The notes beneath the pieces were generated by a model. The model had not been told where the DNA came from. It did no database searches and saw nothing but the letters and a program-made list of their open reading frames with translations. Of a stretch of 64,000 nt of DNA, positions 39,388 to 48,777 are shown one piece after another. The stretch covers positions 1-64,000 of IMG/VR virus record IMGVR_UViG_3300031952_000013. The stretch is one strand, 5' to 3'. Position 1 is the stretch's first letter. Each line of letters opens with the position of its first letter. Position numbers and translations under genes: made by a program. The stretch comes from a virus.

Positions 39388-41577
39388 ATGAAGTTTGTAT
39401 CCGTAACTACCAAAGAGCAGTTAAGTAGGTTGTGTCAACGTCTGTCTGATTTTAAAGGGATTGTCGCTCTGGATATTGAAACCGAGTCAACTAATCCGTG
39501 GAGAGACGATATTGTGGGCATTGGACTCTGTTGGGGGGAGGCAGGAAGTGCATACATACCTATAAAACATAGGTATGACCAACCTTTTGAGTCACAATAC
39601 GCTCTGAATATGCTCAAGAAGCCGCTTGAGGCGGTTGATTTGTGTTGTTTTAACGCCCCTTTTGACCTTGAGTTTCTTGATTTGAGAGGCGGAATAAGAC
39701 CAAAATTGCCTGTAGATGTGGCTATTTTGGCTTATATAAACGCAAAATATGAGGCTTTAAACCTTAAACATGTCTGTTCTATCGAACTTCCTGGGGTTAA
39801 AACAAGCTCTTTTAAGGATTTAATGCTTGAATATGACCTGAAACCATCTAAAAACTCGATTTCGGAACTTCCTATCGGGGTTGTAACCGATTATTGCGGT
39901 CGGGATGCCCTAGCTACGTTCCTTTTATACCGAAAATTGTTCGATTCGGTCAAAAATCACCCTATTTACCCTCTGGAAAGCCGACTTTTGCCTGTAACTA
40001 TGTGGTTGAGGCGAAACGGGGTGCTTATTGACCGGAGTTTCTTTGAAGATGAGGAAAAGACGCTTTTGGAGGAGTTGGGAGAGGTAAAAAGCATTATAGG
40101 AGCACAAATTTCAGATGCTTCGGGTCAAAAAGTCGATTTTAACATTGGTTCGTCAAAACAACTGGGTCAAGTCCTTTATAAGACCTTAAAATTGAGGTGT
40201 GACGAGTATACGCCGACTGGACAACCCAGGACTGACAAGGAACAGCTTGCAAAGTACAAATGGAAGCACCCCGTGGTCAAAAATATTGTTACTTTCAAGG
40301 AAATTCAGAAACTCCTCTCGACTTATTACTCAAACTACATGAAATACGTCGAGAAGGATGGTCGAATCCATGCAAGTTATAATCAAACAGGCGTACCCAC
40401 AGGTCGGTATAGTTGTTCTGACCCTAATTTGCAGAACATTCCTGATAAGAATGCGTGGGAAATTGAGACCCCGGCAGGTAAAAAAGCGGTTTGTGCCGGT
40501 ATGCGAAATGGTTTCATAGTGCCTGAAGACTGTTGGTTTGTCGAATTTGATTATAGTCAGATAGAAGCGAGACTAGCAGCAGGGGTGACACAGGAGCCGA
40601 TTCTGCTAAATGCTTTTTCTGAGGGGATTGATTACCACACAAAGACCGCATCTTTGGTGTTCAGCATCCCTGTGGATAGCGTGACGAAAGAACAGAGGAG
40701 GATGGCCAAGAGATTGAACTTTGCTTTGTCCTATGGGATGGGAACAAACAAGTTGTGGCGGGTGCTTAATGAGGATATTCCTATTTCGTACAAGGATTCG
40801 GCGGGGTTCAGAGACACTTATGTGAAGTCTTATCCTACAATGTTTCACATGGCTGAGGTTATCGGAAAGAACGCCGAGAGAACGAGGTATGTTGATACAA
40901 TCTTCGGTAGGCGTATTCCTGTGTTTGAATTCCTTAAAGGGGATGAAAAGTCGTTGCAAGACGGGAGGCGCATGGCTTATAATGGGGTAATCCAAGGTAG
41001 TGCCGCAGATATTTTAAAAAGAGGTCTGATTAAGACTTGGAATTTGATAAACCGCAAATATGGGATGGATAACGTCAAATTGACCATGACGATACACGAT
41101 TCGATGGAATTTGAGGTCAAAAAAGACATTCCGATGGTTGAGTTCGTTAAAGATGTGATTGCAGAGACGAGATTGTGCTTGAAAGGATTTCCTGTGATGT
41201 TTGTAGAACCCTCTGTTGGAAATGTCTGGGGCGGGTTGCAATCTCCTCAAAAAGAGGAGGATTTTAACATGTTTTTCGCCCGATTGTCAGGAAAAACGAC
41301 AGTTGACCTGTCGGTTAAGCCTGTGGTTGTGAATGGCTCAAATGGACGAATTTTTGTGGTTGAATTGCCGGAATTTACCAAAGATGGTAGTTTCCGTACT
41401 ATGACCCAGGTTGTAACTCTGAGGAATTACCTTGTGGGGCATCCTGGGAAGAATAAAGTGGTCTTGAAGATAGGTTCCCGTGAAGAGACACTTCCCTTTG
41501 ACACGGCGATTAATCTAGAAGACAAAGACAGGATTGCTTTGATGATAGGAGCGCGTTTCTATGAGAGGGTAGGATGA
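39388..41577 (+). CDS. polA: Family A DNA polymerase with extra C-terminal domain
   Basis: 729 residues. The 3'-5' exonuclease domain has D-I-E-T at 29-32, F-N-A-P-F-D and Y-C-G-R-D-A. The polymerase domain has T-G-R-Y-S-C-S-D-P-N-L-Q-N-I-P, motif A D-Y-S-Q-I-E-A-R from Asp388, motif B R-R-M-A-K-R-L-N-F-A-L-S-Y-G near 437-450, and motif C H-D-S at 570-572 (usually H-D-E). There is no 5'-3' exonuclease. About 105 residues follow the usual end; L-R-N-Y-L-V-G-H-P-G-K-N-K-V-V-L recalls a strand pattern in the C-terminal part of DnaE. No clear ribosome site precedes the ATG. This is the phage replicase. Confidence 0.93.
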   Translation: MKFVSVTTKEQLSRLCQRLSDFKGIVALDIETESTNPWRDDIVGIGLCWGEAGSAYIPIKHRYDQPFESQYALNMLKKPLEAVDLCCFNAPFDLEFLDLRGGIRPKLPVDVAILAYINAKYEALNLKHVCSIELPGVKTSSFKDLMLEYDLKPSKNSISELPIGVVTDYCGRDALATFLLYRKLFDSVKNHPIYPLESRLLPVTMWLRRNGVLIDRSFFEDEEKTLLEELGEVKSIIGAQISDASGQKVDFNIGSSKQLGQVLYKTLKLRCDEYTPTGQPRTDKEQLAKYKWKHPVVKNIVTFKEIQKLLSTYYSNYMKYVEKDGRIHASYNQTGVPTGRYSCSDPNLQNIPDKNAWEIETPAGKKAVCAGMRNGFIVPEDCWFVEFDYSQIEARLAAGVTQEPILLNAFSEGIDYHTKTASLVFSIPVDSVTKEQRRMAKRLNFALSYGMGTNKLWRVLNEDIPISYKDSAGFRDTYVKSYPTMFHMAEVIGKNAERTRYVDTIFGRRIPVFEFLKGDEKSLQDGRRMAYNGVIQGSAADILKRGLIKTWNLINRKYGMDNVKLTMTIHDSMEFEVKKDIPMVEFVKDVIAETRLCLKGFPVMFVEPSVGNVWGGLQSPQKEEDFNMFFARLSGKTTVDLSVKPVVVNGSNGRIFVVELPEFTKDGSFRTMTQVVTLRNYLVGHPGKNKVVLKIGSREETLPFDTAINLEDKDRIALMIGARFYERVG

Positions 41578-42581
41578 AAGTACAATTCTTGACTGCTAAA
41601 GAGTTGGTAGATAAGATGGGGTACAGCTTGAAGTCTGGAGGGAATGTTTATGGATATGAAGTGGCTTCTGGTATTGCCTTGAATAGTTTAAAGGGAGCCG
41701 GAGTAGAAATTGCCGAGGATGCGAGGTTGTGTTTGCAGTACACCCCCCCACATTGGTTTACTCCTATAGAGGGTAAAATTAATGTGATTTTCTCAATGTG
41801 GGAGGCTGAGAATATTCCACCTGATTTACTTGAATCGTTTGTTAAGGCTGACGCTATTATTGTGCCATCTAAGAATTCAAAGGAGGCTTTGAAGAGAGGC
41901 GGGATATTGAAGCCTATCTATATTTGCCATCAGGCCTGTGATACAGATTTTTACTACTTCAAAGAACACGAAACGGCTGGTTTGGGAGGGACTGTTAGGT
42001 TTTTATGGGTTGGTGCGCCGAATGTTCGTAAGGGGTACGACTTGGCAATTCAGGCCTTCTACGAGGCGTTCCATAACACAGGGGCTAACGTAGAATTGTA
42101 TGTTAAGTCTACTCTGGAGGGGAAAGAAGGGGAAATCACTCCCATGACTAGATTTAATGCTGTTGTTGATACAAGGAATTTGCCGAAAGAGCAGTTGAGG
42201 GAGCTTTACTGGTCGTCTCAGGCGTTTCTATATCCATCTAGAGGAGAAGGGGCAGGGCTGCCCCCTATGGAGGCGATGTCAACGGGGCTGCCGGTTATTG
42301 GGCCTAGATATGGTGGGATGAGAGACTACATGTTTTCTGACTATTCTTATCCTGTGAAGTGGAAAATGGTGGAGTGCGAATATGGTATTAAAACTAGATT
42401 ATGCGAAGTGGATATAGATGATTTGATTACTGTTCTGTGGAAGGTGTATAATAATATTCCTCAGGCTCTTGCTAAGGGAGAGGGCGCATCAAAGTTTGTC
42501 AATTGGGTATTCTCCCCTCAGATGATGGGGAAATCACTGACTGGTGTTTTAGAGACAATTGAGGAGAAATATAATGAGTGA
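41574..42581 (+). CDS. Family 4-type glycosyltransferase
   Basis: 335 residues. The C-terminal half has R-K-G-Y-D-L-A-I, Y-P-S-R-G-E-G-A-G-L-P-P-M-E-A-M-S and T-G-L-P-V-I-G-P, the E-x7-E donor site of GT-B, family 4 enzymes. The acceptor is unknown; in a replication gene cluster it may sugar-modify phage DNA bases, or alternatively act on cell-surface glycans with the next genes. Confidence 0.85.
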   Translation: MKVQFLTAKELVDKMGYSLKSGGNVYGYEVASGIALNSLKGAGVEIAEDARLCLQYTPPHWFTPIEGKINVIFSMWEAENIPPDLLESFVKADAIIVPSKNSKEALKRGGILKPIYICHQACDTDFYYFKEHETAGLGGTVRFLWVGAPNVRKGYDLAIQAFYEAFHNTGANVELYVKSTLEGKEGEITPMTRFNAVVDTRNLPKEQLRELYWSSQAFLYPSRGEGAGLPPMEAMSTGLPVIGPRYGGMRDYMFSDYSYPVKWKMVECEYGIKTRLCEVDIDDLITVLWKVYNNIPQALAKGEGASKFVNWVFSPQMMGKSLTGVLETIEEKYNE

Positions 42582-42966
42582 TAAGTCAGGGGTTCCACCC
42601 TCTGAGGTTGGTCCGAAAGGACCGAGGATGGGGAAGTTAAATCTTGGGGAGATGGTTGAAGCGGTAGTTCTAGCTACGTACATTAAGGTGCTTTGTCAAA
42701 AGCGTAATCTGCAAATGCAAGGGCAGTTCTTTGAGGGGCTGTTGGCTGGTTATGACCATTGGTTTAGAACTCTTAAAATTCCTCAGGATTTGTTTGATGA
42801 GCTTCAGGAGAAAATAGATAAAGATTTGGTTATGAAGAGGGCAGAAGAGTATATGGATAAGGCGATGGGTCAACAGGGTAGAATAATTGTTCCTGGTGTT
42901 CAGGATGTTGCGGCGGCAAAAGCGGCTAAATCCATTTTTGATCGTCAGTTTAAGGTGGCTAAATGA
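42574..42966 (+). CDS. Unknown 130-residue protein
   Basis: ATG at 42574 after GAGGAG. Helical; no domain recognised. Overlaps the glycosyltransferase and the RlpA-like gene. Confidence 0.58.
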   Translation: MSDKSGVPPSEVGPKGPRMGKLNLGEMVEAVVLATYIKVLCQKRNLQMQGQFFEGLLAGYDHWFRTLKIPQDLFDELQEKIDKDLVMKRAEEYMDKAMGQQGRIIVPGVQDVAAAKAAKSIFDRQFKVAK

Positions 42967-43307
42967 GTATGATTGTTTATGTTTTACTGCTTACATTTGT
43001 TATGACGGGAAGTGTTCTGACAGGTGTGGCATCTTGGTATGGACCTGGGTTTCATGGTAGGTTAACAGCTAGTGGAGAAGTTTTTGATATGCACGCTATG
43101 ACTGCTGCACACAGGAAACTCCCATTGGGGACGATGGTTAGTATCAGAAATATGTTGAATGGGAAGACTGTGGTAGTGACAATCAACGACAGAGGACCCT
43201 ATATTGATGGCAGGATGCTTGATGTTTCGTATGGGGTGGCTGTAAAGTTAGATATGGTGGATAGGGGGTTTTGTCCTGTGCAGGTTAAGGTTATGAGGTT
43301 ACAATGA
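42963..43307 (+). CDS. RlpA-like double-psi beta-barrel protein
   Basis: 114 residues. An N-terminal hydrophobic signal (about 1-22) is followed by G-V-A-S-W-Y-G-P-G-F-H-G, T-A-S-G-E-V-F-D, T-A-A-H-R-K-L-P-L-G-T and N-D-R-G-P-Y-x-D-G-R-x-L-D, which is the complete RlpA core. RlpA proteins bind or cut denuded peptidoglycan glycan strands at septa. There is no SPOR domain. A phage copy could weaken or remodel the host wall. Confidence 0.88.
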   Translation: MSMIVYVLLLTFVMTGSVLTGVASWYGPGFHGRLTASGEVFDMHAMTAAHRKLPLGTMVSIRNMLNGKTVVVTINDRGPYIDGRMLDVSYGVAVKLDMVDRGFCPVQVKVMRLQ

Positions 43308-44032
43308 AGGTTAGTGCTGGATGGTTTGTTTCAACACCGTGTGATGTGGAGTTTATAAAGCATTTACATGGTCTGGAGAGGAATATTCAGGTGTCGTTCT
43401 ATGAGAGACAGGATTTGTCGTGGACTTTGGCTCTGTCGCAGTATTCAGATAGAGTCACTTCTGTCCATCTTCCTAAAGGGCTGTCTGTGAGTGATTATCG
43501 AGAAGGGGGAGTGGTTGACAGTCTCATGGATGCTTTTAGTACAGACCTTTTTGTTGTGCATCCTTGGGCTGAGGATTTAGAGATCATAGTTGATGTGGTA
43601 CTGGAAAGAGAGAAGTTTTGTCTTTGTCTGGAGGGGTTTTCATTAGGGAAGGGTAAGGGAGGGGTGATTAATTTAATAGAGCGATTTGGTAAAGTTATGC
43701 GTACCTATCCTCACATTGGTTTGTGTGTGGATTTCTCCCATATCGAGACTGAGGTGATGAGTTGGCAGTTGGTTAAGGCGTTGTTGCCTTACACAAAGAT
43801 GTTACATGTGTCTACGGTGGTTGATGGTAAACCGCATCGGCCTATGTATAGTACATTGTCAACAGTTTTAGTAAGGCCACTTTTGAATCAATTTTTACAG
43901 ACACCGATAACTTCGGTGAAGGAGGTCGTGGTAGAGTACGATAAAGAATTTCAGAAAGACCTGTTAAAAGATACGGCTCGTTTGAGTGAGTGGGTAGAGG
44001 AAAAAAGGAGGAAATTTAAAAATGACAAGTGA
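43304..44032 (+). CDS. Xylose isomerase-like TIM-barrel protein
   Basis: 242 residues. Strand ends fit the sugar isomerase/endonuclease IV barrel: V-T-S-V-H-L-P, L-F-V-V-H-P-W, L-C-L-E, L-C-V-D-F-S-H, M-L-H-V-S, V-V-V-E-Y-D. His, Glu and Asp at these ends would bind metal. It could be an AP endonuclease-type repair enzyme or act on sugars; the glycosyltransferase neighbour does not settle this. Confidence 0.65.
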   Translation: MKVSAGWFVSTPCDVEFIKHLHGLERNIQVSFYERQDLSWTLALSQYSDRVTSVHLPKGLSVSDYREGGVVDSLMDAFSTDLFVVHPWAEDLEIIVDVVLEREKFCLCLEGFSLGKGKGGVINLIERFGKVMRTYPHIGLCVDFSHIETEVMSWQLVKALLPYTKMLHVSTVVDGKPHRPMYSTLSTVLVRPLLNQFLQTPITSVKEVVVEYDKEFQKDLLKDTARLSEWVEEKRRKFKNDK

Positions 44033-44261
44033 CAAGTATGAGTATCGCGTGTTTAGTCCCAATGCTTTTGTTACTCCTGAAGCTATGGAGGAAAGCATGA
44101 ACGCTTTGGGTGAAGAGGGCTTCAGATTTATTTCGGCGTTTAAGTTTGGTACTTCTGACTTTTTGCTGTTCAGCAAGCCGAAATTTATGAAAATGCCTTA
44201 TCGAGTGCAAGGAGATTCTACAGGAAAATTTACTATCAAAGGTGGAAGTTCGAGGGTATAG
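44022..44261 (+). CDS. DUF4177-like small protein
   Basis: 79 residues. Y-E-Y-R-V-F ... M-N-A-L-G-E-E-G-F-R-F-I-S-A follows the pattern of the small DUF4177 family. Function unknown. Confidence 0.5.
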   Translation: MTSDKYEYRVFSPNAFVTPEAMEESMNALGEEGFRFISAFKFGTSDFLLFSKPKFMKMPYRVQGDSTGKFTIKGGSSRV

Positions 44262-44278
44262 TAATAGGAGCGAAAATA

Positions 44279-44578
44279 ATGCGCCTAATGCAAAAGGTCA
44301 GTTTCCCAGGTGGTCGACAGTATGAACAATATACGGCAGAGTTCACGATTGAGGACCAGGATGTTCCAAAAGAACTGCTTGGTGAGTGCAACTTATTGGA
44401 AAGGATGTTTTTGTTCAACACCTTGGTTTCAATTGAGGGACTTTTGTTTCAATACGCCAAGGGTTATATTTCCCTAGAAGAATACAAAGCACAAAAAGAC
44501 AGGCTAATCAGTATTCTCTCGGACAAGTTGAAGAAGGTTCTTGGTGGGCTTTTGAGGGTGGAGAATGGCAAGCGTTGA
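44279..44578 (+). CDS. Unknown 99-residue protein
   Basis: GGAG 7 bases before the ATG. Helical second half; overlaps the next gene. No domain recognised. Confidence 0.55.
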   Translation: MRLMQKVSFPGGRQYEQYTAEFTIEDQDVPKELLGECNLLERMFLFNTLVSIEGLLFQYAKGYISLEEYKAQKDRLISILSDKLKKVLGGLLRVENGKR

Positions 44579-44975
44579 CCTGAGTAATCTTTCCTTGACT
44601 TTTAAATTGCTGACGGACGCAATCTGTGTCAAACAGTTTGAGGATGACCGTGACATTTTAGAAATTAGCAGGTTGCTTCTGAAGGCACTAGTTTTGGCGT
44701 ATGAGGCTAGAGTTTTTTTGCTGCGGGGTAGGAAAGAGGATTCGGCAGAGCAGTATTTAAAGTCTACAGTTAATCTTGTGTTGAAGGGATTAGCGCAGGA
44801 CGAGAGACGGGCCTACCGAAAACTAAGTGTATCTACAGAGGTAAGAGTCTATGAAGATGCTGTGGAGTATGTGGACGTAGTTTTAGAGGCCTGTAAGAGG
44901 TATGAATCAATGTTAAGGCTTGTTGCAGACTCAATGAAGTTAGGAGTAAAATTGGCCTTTGAAGGCCATAATTAG
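44565..44975 (+). CDS. Unknown helical protein
   Basis: 136 residues, nearly all helix. It directly precedes the ssDNA-binding protein and may be a replication accessory. Confidence 0.57.
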   Translation: MASVDLSNLSLTFKLLTDAICVKQFEDDRDILEISRLLLKALVLAYEARVFLLRGRKEDSAEQYLKSTVNLVLKGLAQDERRAYRKLSVSTEVRVYEDAVEYVDVVLEACKRYESMLRLVADSMKLGVKLAFEGHN

Positions 44976-44988
44976 GAGGAATAAAAAT

Positions 44989-45834
44989 ATGAAACTGGAT
45001 TTAGCGAACGCGAAACCAGAGGGCAGGGCTGAATTTCCACGGCTCTCTTTGAAAAAAGATGAGACGGCTAGAATTTGCATCCTCTCGACAAAGGATTGGG
45101 AAGTCTCCCTAAGGCATTTTGTCAACGGTGCTGGTTATGTCCATTGTCATGCTATGAAGGACGCTAAGGATGAGATTGACCTTCTTCGGATTGAGGAGGA
45201 GGGTGGTAATCCTGACAAGTGCATGATGTGTAAAATGGCTCTTCAGCAGGATAATGGACCTGTGGGTCGTCCTTACAGACGGTTTGCTTTGAGGGTACTT
45301 CGCTACGGGACTGACCTTTATGGGAAAGTCACTCTTCCTTTAAAGTTTTGGATGGAAATTTGGATTATCAGTAACGAGAAGTACCGGCAGCTTAGACGGA
45401 TTGTAGATGAATGGGGAAAGTTGGCTGAGCATGACCTTACTCTGACCTGCTCGGATGCTTCTTATCAAAAGATTTCTATTGATGTGAAAAAGGAAGCGGC
45501 CTGGATGAAAGATAAGCAGGGTGTGGTTGGTTATTGGAAAGCTGAACTTGGGAAGTACAAGTTGGATGAGTGTCTGGGTAACTCCTATGACGAAAAGACT
45601 CTGGAGAAGAGGCTTTCTCTAGTTGCTCGCAGGGGTCAAAAAACGACTGCCGTCGAGTTAGAGGAAGACTCAGTTTTCTCCTCTGATGAGGCTAAACCCA
45701 AGCCGATTGGTGATGTATTTGGGGCGGGTGGTTCGGGAACAGCCTCACCGGTAGATAACGGAGAGGGTACTAAGACAGGGTTTAAAGAAGAAGCTGAAAC
45801 CGTTGATTTCCTAAAGGAATTGGATATTTCCTGA
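44989..45834 (+). CDS. Single-stranded DNA-binding protein-like, with zinc site
   Basis: 281 residues from ATG at 44989 after AGGAGGA. V-H-C-H-A ... C-M-M-C-K resembles the zinc site of T4 gp32-type proteins; the core has R-R-F-A-L-R-V-L-R-Y and W-M-E-I-W-I-I-S. The C-terminus is a flexible acidic tail (E-E-A-E-T-V-D-F-L-K-E-L), typical of proteins that recruit replication partners. It lies just before RecA. The family assignment is moderate. Confidence 0.6.
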   Translation: MKLDLANAKPEGRAEFPRLSLKKDETARICILSTKDWEVSLRHFVNGAGYVHCHAMKDAKDEIDLLRIEEEGGNPDKCMMCKMALQQDNGPVGRPYRRFALRVLRYGTDLYGKVTLPLKFWMEIWIISNEKYRQLRRIVDEWGKLAEHDLTLTCSDASYQKISIDVKKEAAWMKDKQGVVGYWKAELGKYKLDECLGNSYDEKTLEKRLSLVARRGQKTTAVELEEDSVFSSDEAKPKPIGDVFGAGGSGTASPVDNGEGTKTGFKEEAETVDFLKELDIS

Positions 45835-46889
45835 TGGAAGATTGGCATAAGAGTATCGAACAGGAGTTTGGTAGTGATGTTTTTTTGTCTGGTTTTAGTG
45901 GCGATGTGGTTCCTACTGGAAGTTGTATTGTGGATGCTCTTACTGGTATTGGGGGTTTCCCTATTGGCGGAATTGTGGAAGTCTGTGGTACAGAGGGTAG
46001 CGGAAAGACAACGTTAGCCCTCACATCTATGGTATCGGCGTTGAGGTCAGGTAAGTCGGTGATGTGGTTAGATTTTGAGCGGAAACTCAGCAGTACCTAT
46101 GCTAAGAAACTTGGAGTTAATTTCGATTTGGTTAGGGATTATGTGTTATCTCCTGAATCTATGGAAGATGGTTGGATGATGATTAATCGGTTTTGTGAGG
46201 CTCCTCAGCACAGAGGGGGTATGATTTTTGTGGATAGTGTGGCTGCTATGCCCCCTATCTCTGACCTAGAGAAAGTGAAACTGATTATCGGTCAGGTGCG
46301 TGTCGCAAGTATGGCACAAGTTATGTCGGTAGCGTTTCGTCAGATGATTAATGTCCTCAAAAAATCCCAGGTAGGGATAGTGTTTTTGAACCAAGAACGC
46401 AGTCTGATAGACACTACGGGAAGAAGCATAGGACAGAAAACAACCCCAGGAGGAGCGGCTCTTAAATTTTACAGTTCGTTGCGGTTGAAAATGGAGATTA
46501 AAGGGGCCATAAAAGAGCCTCAAATTGACCCTATATCGGGGGTTGTAGCCGAAATTGTGACGGGATTAAACATTCAGGTGACTGTGTTGAAGAATACGTT
46601 GGCTCCAAGTTATCGAAAAGCGTGGGTTGTTCTCCGTATGGATGAGGGTATCGACAACCTTACATCGGCGGTGAAAATCGCGGAGAATCTGGGTTGGATA
46701 AAGAAAAAGGGTTCTTATTATGTTCTGGCAGACCGATTTAGTGGCAGTGACACACTAGGTGGTCACAAAGAACATGGTTTTGAGCGTTTGAGGAAGTTTT
46801 TTCTGAACAACTCTGATGTGATGGGTATTCTTATGAAGGACGTGAACGATTATCTAACGTCCAAACCAATAAAATCAATGGAGGAGTAA
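45834..46889 (+). CDS. RecA-like recombinase
   Basis: 351 residues. Walker A G-T-E-G-S-G-K-T-T at 52-60, Walker B F-V-D-S-V-A-A-M, L-N-Q-E, and T-P-G-G-A-A-L-K-F-Y-S-S-L-R-L are in RecA order. It catalyses strand exchange for recombination-dependent replication and repair. It overlaps the SSB-like gene by one base, so the two are likely made together. Confidence 0.9.
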   Translation: MEDWHKSIEQEFGSDVFLSGFSGDVVPTGSCIVDALTGIGGFPIGGIVEVCGTEGSGKTTLALTSMVSALRSGKSVMWLDFERKLSSTYAKKLGVNFDLVRDYVLSPESMEDGWMMINRFCEAPQHRGGMIFVDSVAAMPPISDLEKVKLIIGQVRVASMAQVMSVAFRQMINVLKKSQVGIVFLNQERSLIDTTGRSIGQKTTPGGAALKFYSSLRLKMEIKGAIKEPQIDPISGVVAEIVTGLNIQVTVLKNTLAPSYRKAWVVLRMDEGIDNLTSAVKIAENLGWIKKKGSYYVLADRFSGSDTLGGHKEHGFERLRKFFLNNSDVMGILMKDVNDYLTSKPIKSMEE

Positions 46890-47939
46890 ATGTCAACGGC
46901 TATTGAACGTGTAGAAAAACTCAGGGATGCTTTCCTGACTAAGGACCAGGCTCTAGAGAAGGCTGAGGTCTTTGAAAATTGTCAGGAGCTTCTTGTGAAG
47001 GGGAAAACTAAGTTTGAGTTTCATCCTTCAACGGCTAACACTTTTTTGATGCACTACAACAACGGTGAGTATGTGGTGAGCCAGGAAAGTTTTGTGAAGT
47101 TAGGTCGTCTGGTGGGGATTCCCTCTACCTATGCTGAGAAGATTCCGGCTCAGTATTTGTTCCCCCATCTTAGTTACTGGTTTGCGGATGGTGACGTTGG
47201 CGTTAAGGCATTCATCCGTCCGACGAATGGCGGTGGGGATGTTCGGCCTAAGATTGCTGGTTTTGCCAAGGAAGACGCTTTCTACTATCCTCTGTCTCGC
47301 ATTTTTGAGCAGATTGATAAGGTGCGTCCTGACTATCTTGTAGAGGGTTTGACAGATGTTACATGGAGAGACACCACCTTTGGACTTGTTTTTCCTGAAA
47401 CTGAATTTATAGTTGACGTAGGGAAAGGTGAATTGAAGAGAGGTGACCATCTATTCGGAGGGGTTAAGGTTAGGACTTCTCTACTGGGTGAGTTCCCCTC
47501 TAAGGTTGCGGCTTTCTTTATGACTCTGATTTGTCTGAATGGGATGATTAGCCGAGATGAGATTTATACATTCAATCGTCGTCTGGGGTTTGAGGGACTT
47601 GATGAGTGGTTGATAGACGGAATCACGAGTGCTATTGGTGCGCTTGAGTCTGAAATCGGTAAGGTTCGTAGGCTTACTGATATTGAGATTTCAGATGAGG
47701 CTATTCCCCCTTATGTATCCCATATGTTTGACCAGATGGGTATTAATCAGAAGACGAGGGAAGCAGTTTTAGGTAAGTTAGTTGAACGGCACCCCAGGAA
47801 CCTGTATGACCTGATGAATGCTGTAACTGAGGTTGCTCATAGTATTGAGAACCGCAGGGAAGTGTATACTTTACAGGCTTTGGGTGGGTTTGTGGCGAGT
47901 CACGCTGAGTCCTGTGACCGTTGCCACAGACCATTTTGA
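46890..47939 (+). CDS. DUF932-like phage protein
   Basis: 349 residues. F-S-V-style N-terminal half with Y-V-V-S-Q-E-S-F, L-S-Y-W-F-A-D-G, and a C-terminal helical half; C-D-R-C-H at the end. The layout matches the DUF932 family found in many phages and plasmids, whose role is unknown. It is the last gene before a strong terminator. Confidence 0.65.
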   Translation: MSTAIERVEKLRDAFLTKDQALEKAEVFENCQELLVKGKTKFEFHPSTANTFLMHYNNGEYVVSQESFVKLGRLVGIPSTYAEKIPAQYLFPHLSYWFADGDVGVKAFIRPTNGGGDVRPKIAGFAKEDAFYYPLSRIFEQIDKVRPDYLVEGLTDVTWRDTTFGLVFPETEFIVDVGKGELKRGDHLFGGVKVRTSLLGEFPSKVAAFFMTLICLNGMISRDEIYTFNRRLGFEGLDEWLIDGITSAIGALESEIGKVRRLTDIEISDEAIPPYVSHMFDQMGINQKTREAVLGKLVERHPRNLYDLMNAVTEVAHSIENRREVYTLQALGGFVASHAESCDRCHRPF

Positions 47940-47964
47940 TTCGTTCAGTTTTACCTCCTTGGGT

Positions 47965-48010
47965 GGGGGGAGAGGGCTTTATACTCCTTTCTTCCCTCTC
48001 CCCCCTTTTT
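47965..48010 (+). terminator. Strong Rho-independent terminator
   Basis: A 12-base perfect stem (47965-47976 with 47994-48005) is nearly all G-C, with a 17-base loop, then five T. It ends the 39-48 kb transcript. Confidence 0.9.
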
Positions 48011-48045
48011 ATTAGAGGCTATATTATGAGAATAGGAAGAAGTAG

Positions 48046-48777
48046 ATGCATGATAAAAAAGAATGGAATCCTGAGCATTTTGATGTCAATTATTATGAGA
48101 GGAGTGAGAAAACTCCTTATGGTGGTTTCCAGGTTCCGTATACATGGGAAAACTTTAAGAATCATGCTTACGCCAAAATCGCCTTTATTAGGAAGTATTT
48201 TGGTGGATTTGACATAAAGACAATCTTGTTCGGAGGTTGTGCTAAGGGATTTGAAGTGAGGGCAGCTAAAGAACTAGGTTACGACGCTTATGGGATTGAT
48301 ATATCAGAGTATGCTCTGGTTCATGCAGACCCGTCGGTGCTGTCTCAATGCACTCTTGGGTCTATTACTGATTTATCTAAGTTTTATAAGGATGATTCGT
48401 TTGATTTATTTGCTTCATTTGATGCGTGGCATACGATTCATCCTGATGAAAGGGAACAGGCAGCTAAAGAGATAAGTCGAATCACCAAGAAAGGTATTCT
48501 AATACGGACGGGGTTTTGTTCTGGTAAACAAGTTGGATTTATTTCATACGATGGTGACGTTGAATATATAGACCCTGAATTTAACGGTACGTATGACGGT
48601 AATCCGTCTTATCAGGATTCGATTGGTCTGTTCTTCAGACGGTTTGAAGAATTGGGTAAGTTTGCAGGTTTCTTTTCCCCTGTAGTCTGGGATAGGGATT
48701 ACTTCATTTGGTACAGTCTGTGTCGTTCTGGTAATGACATGTTACGCAAGAATTATGGGGCAGGTGGTGGAGTTTGA
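48046..48777 (+). CDS. Class I SAM-dependent methyltransferase
   Basis: 243 residues. Motif I is I-L-F-G-G-C-A-K-G-F-E with Y-G-I-D-I-S (motif II), then F-D-L-F-A-S-F-D-A-W-H as motif IV region. No nucleic-acid target domain is visible. The substrate could be a nucleotide, a glycan or a small molecule. Confidence 0.72.
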   Translation: MHDKKEWNPEHFDVNYYERSEKTPYGGFQVPYTWENFKNHAYAKIAFIRKYFGGFDIKTILFGGCAKGFEVRAAKELGYDAYGIDISEYALVHADPSVLSQCTLGSITDLSKFYKDDSFDLFASFDAWHTIHPDEREQAAKEISRITKKGILIRTGFCSGKQVGFISYDGDVEYIDPEFNGTYDGNPSYQDSIGLFFRRFEELGKFAGFFSPVVWDRDYFIWYSLCRSGNDMLRKNYGAGGGV

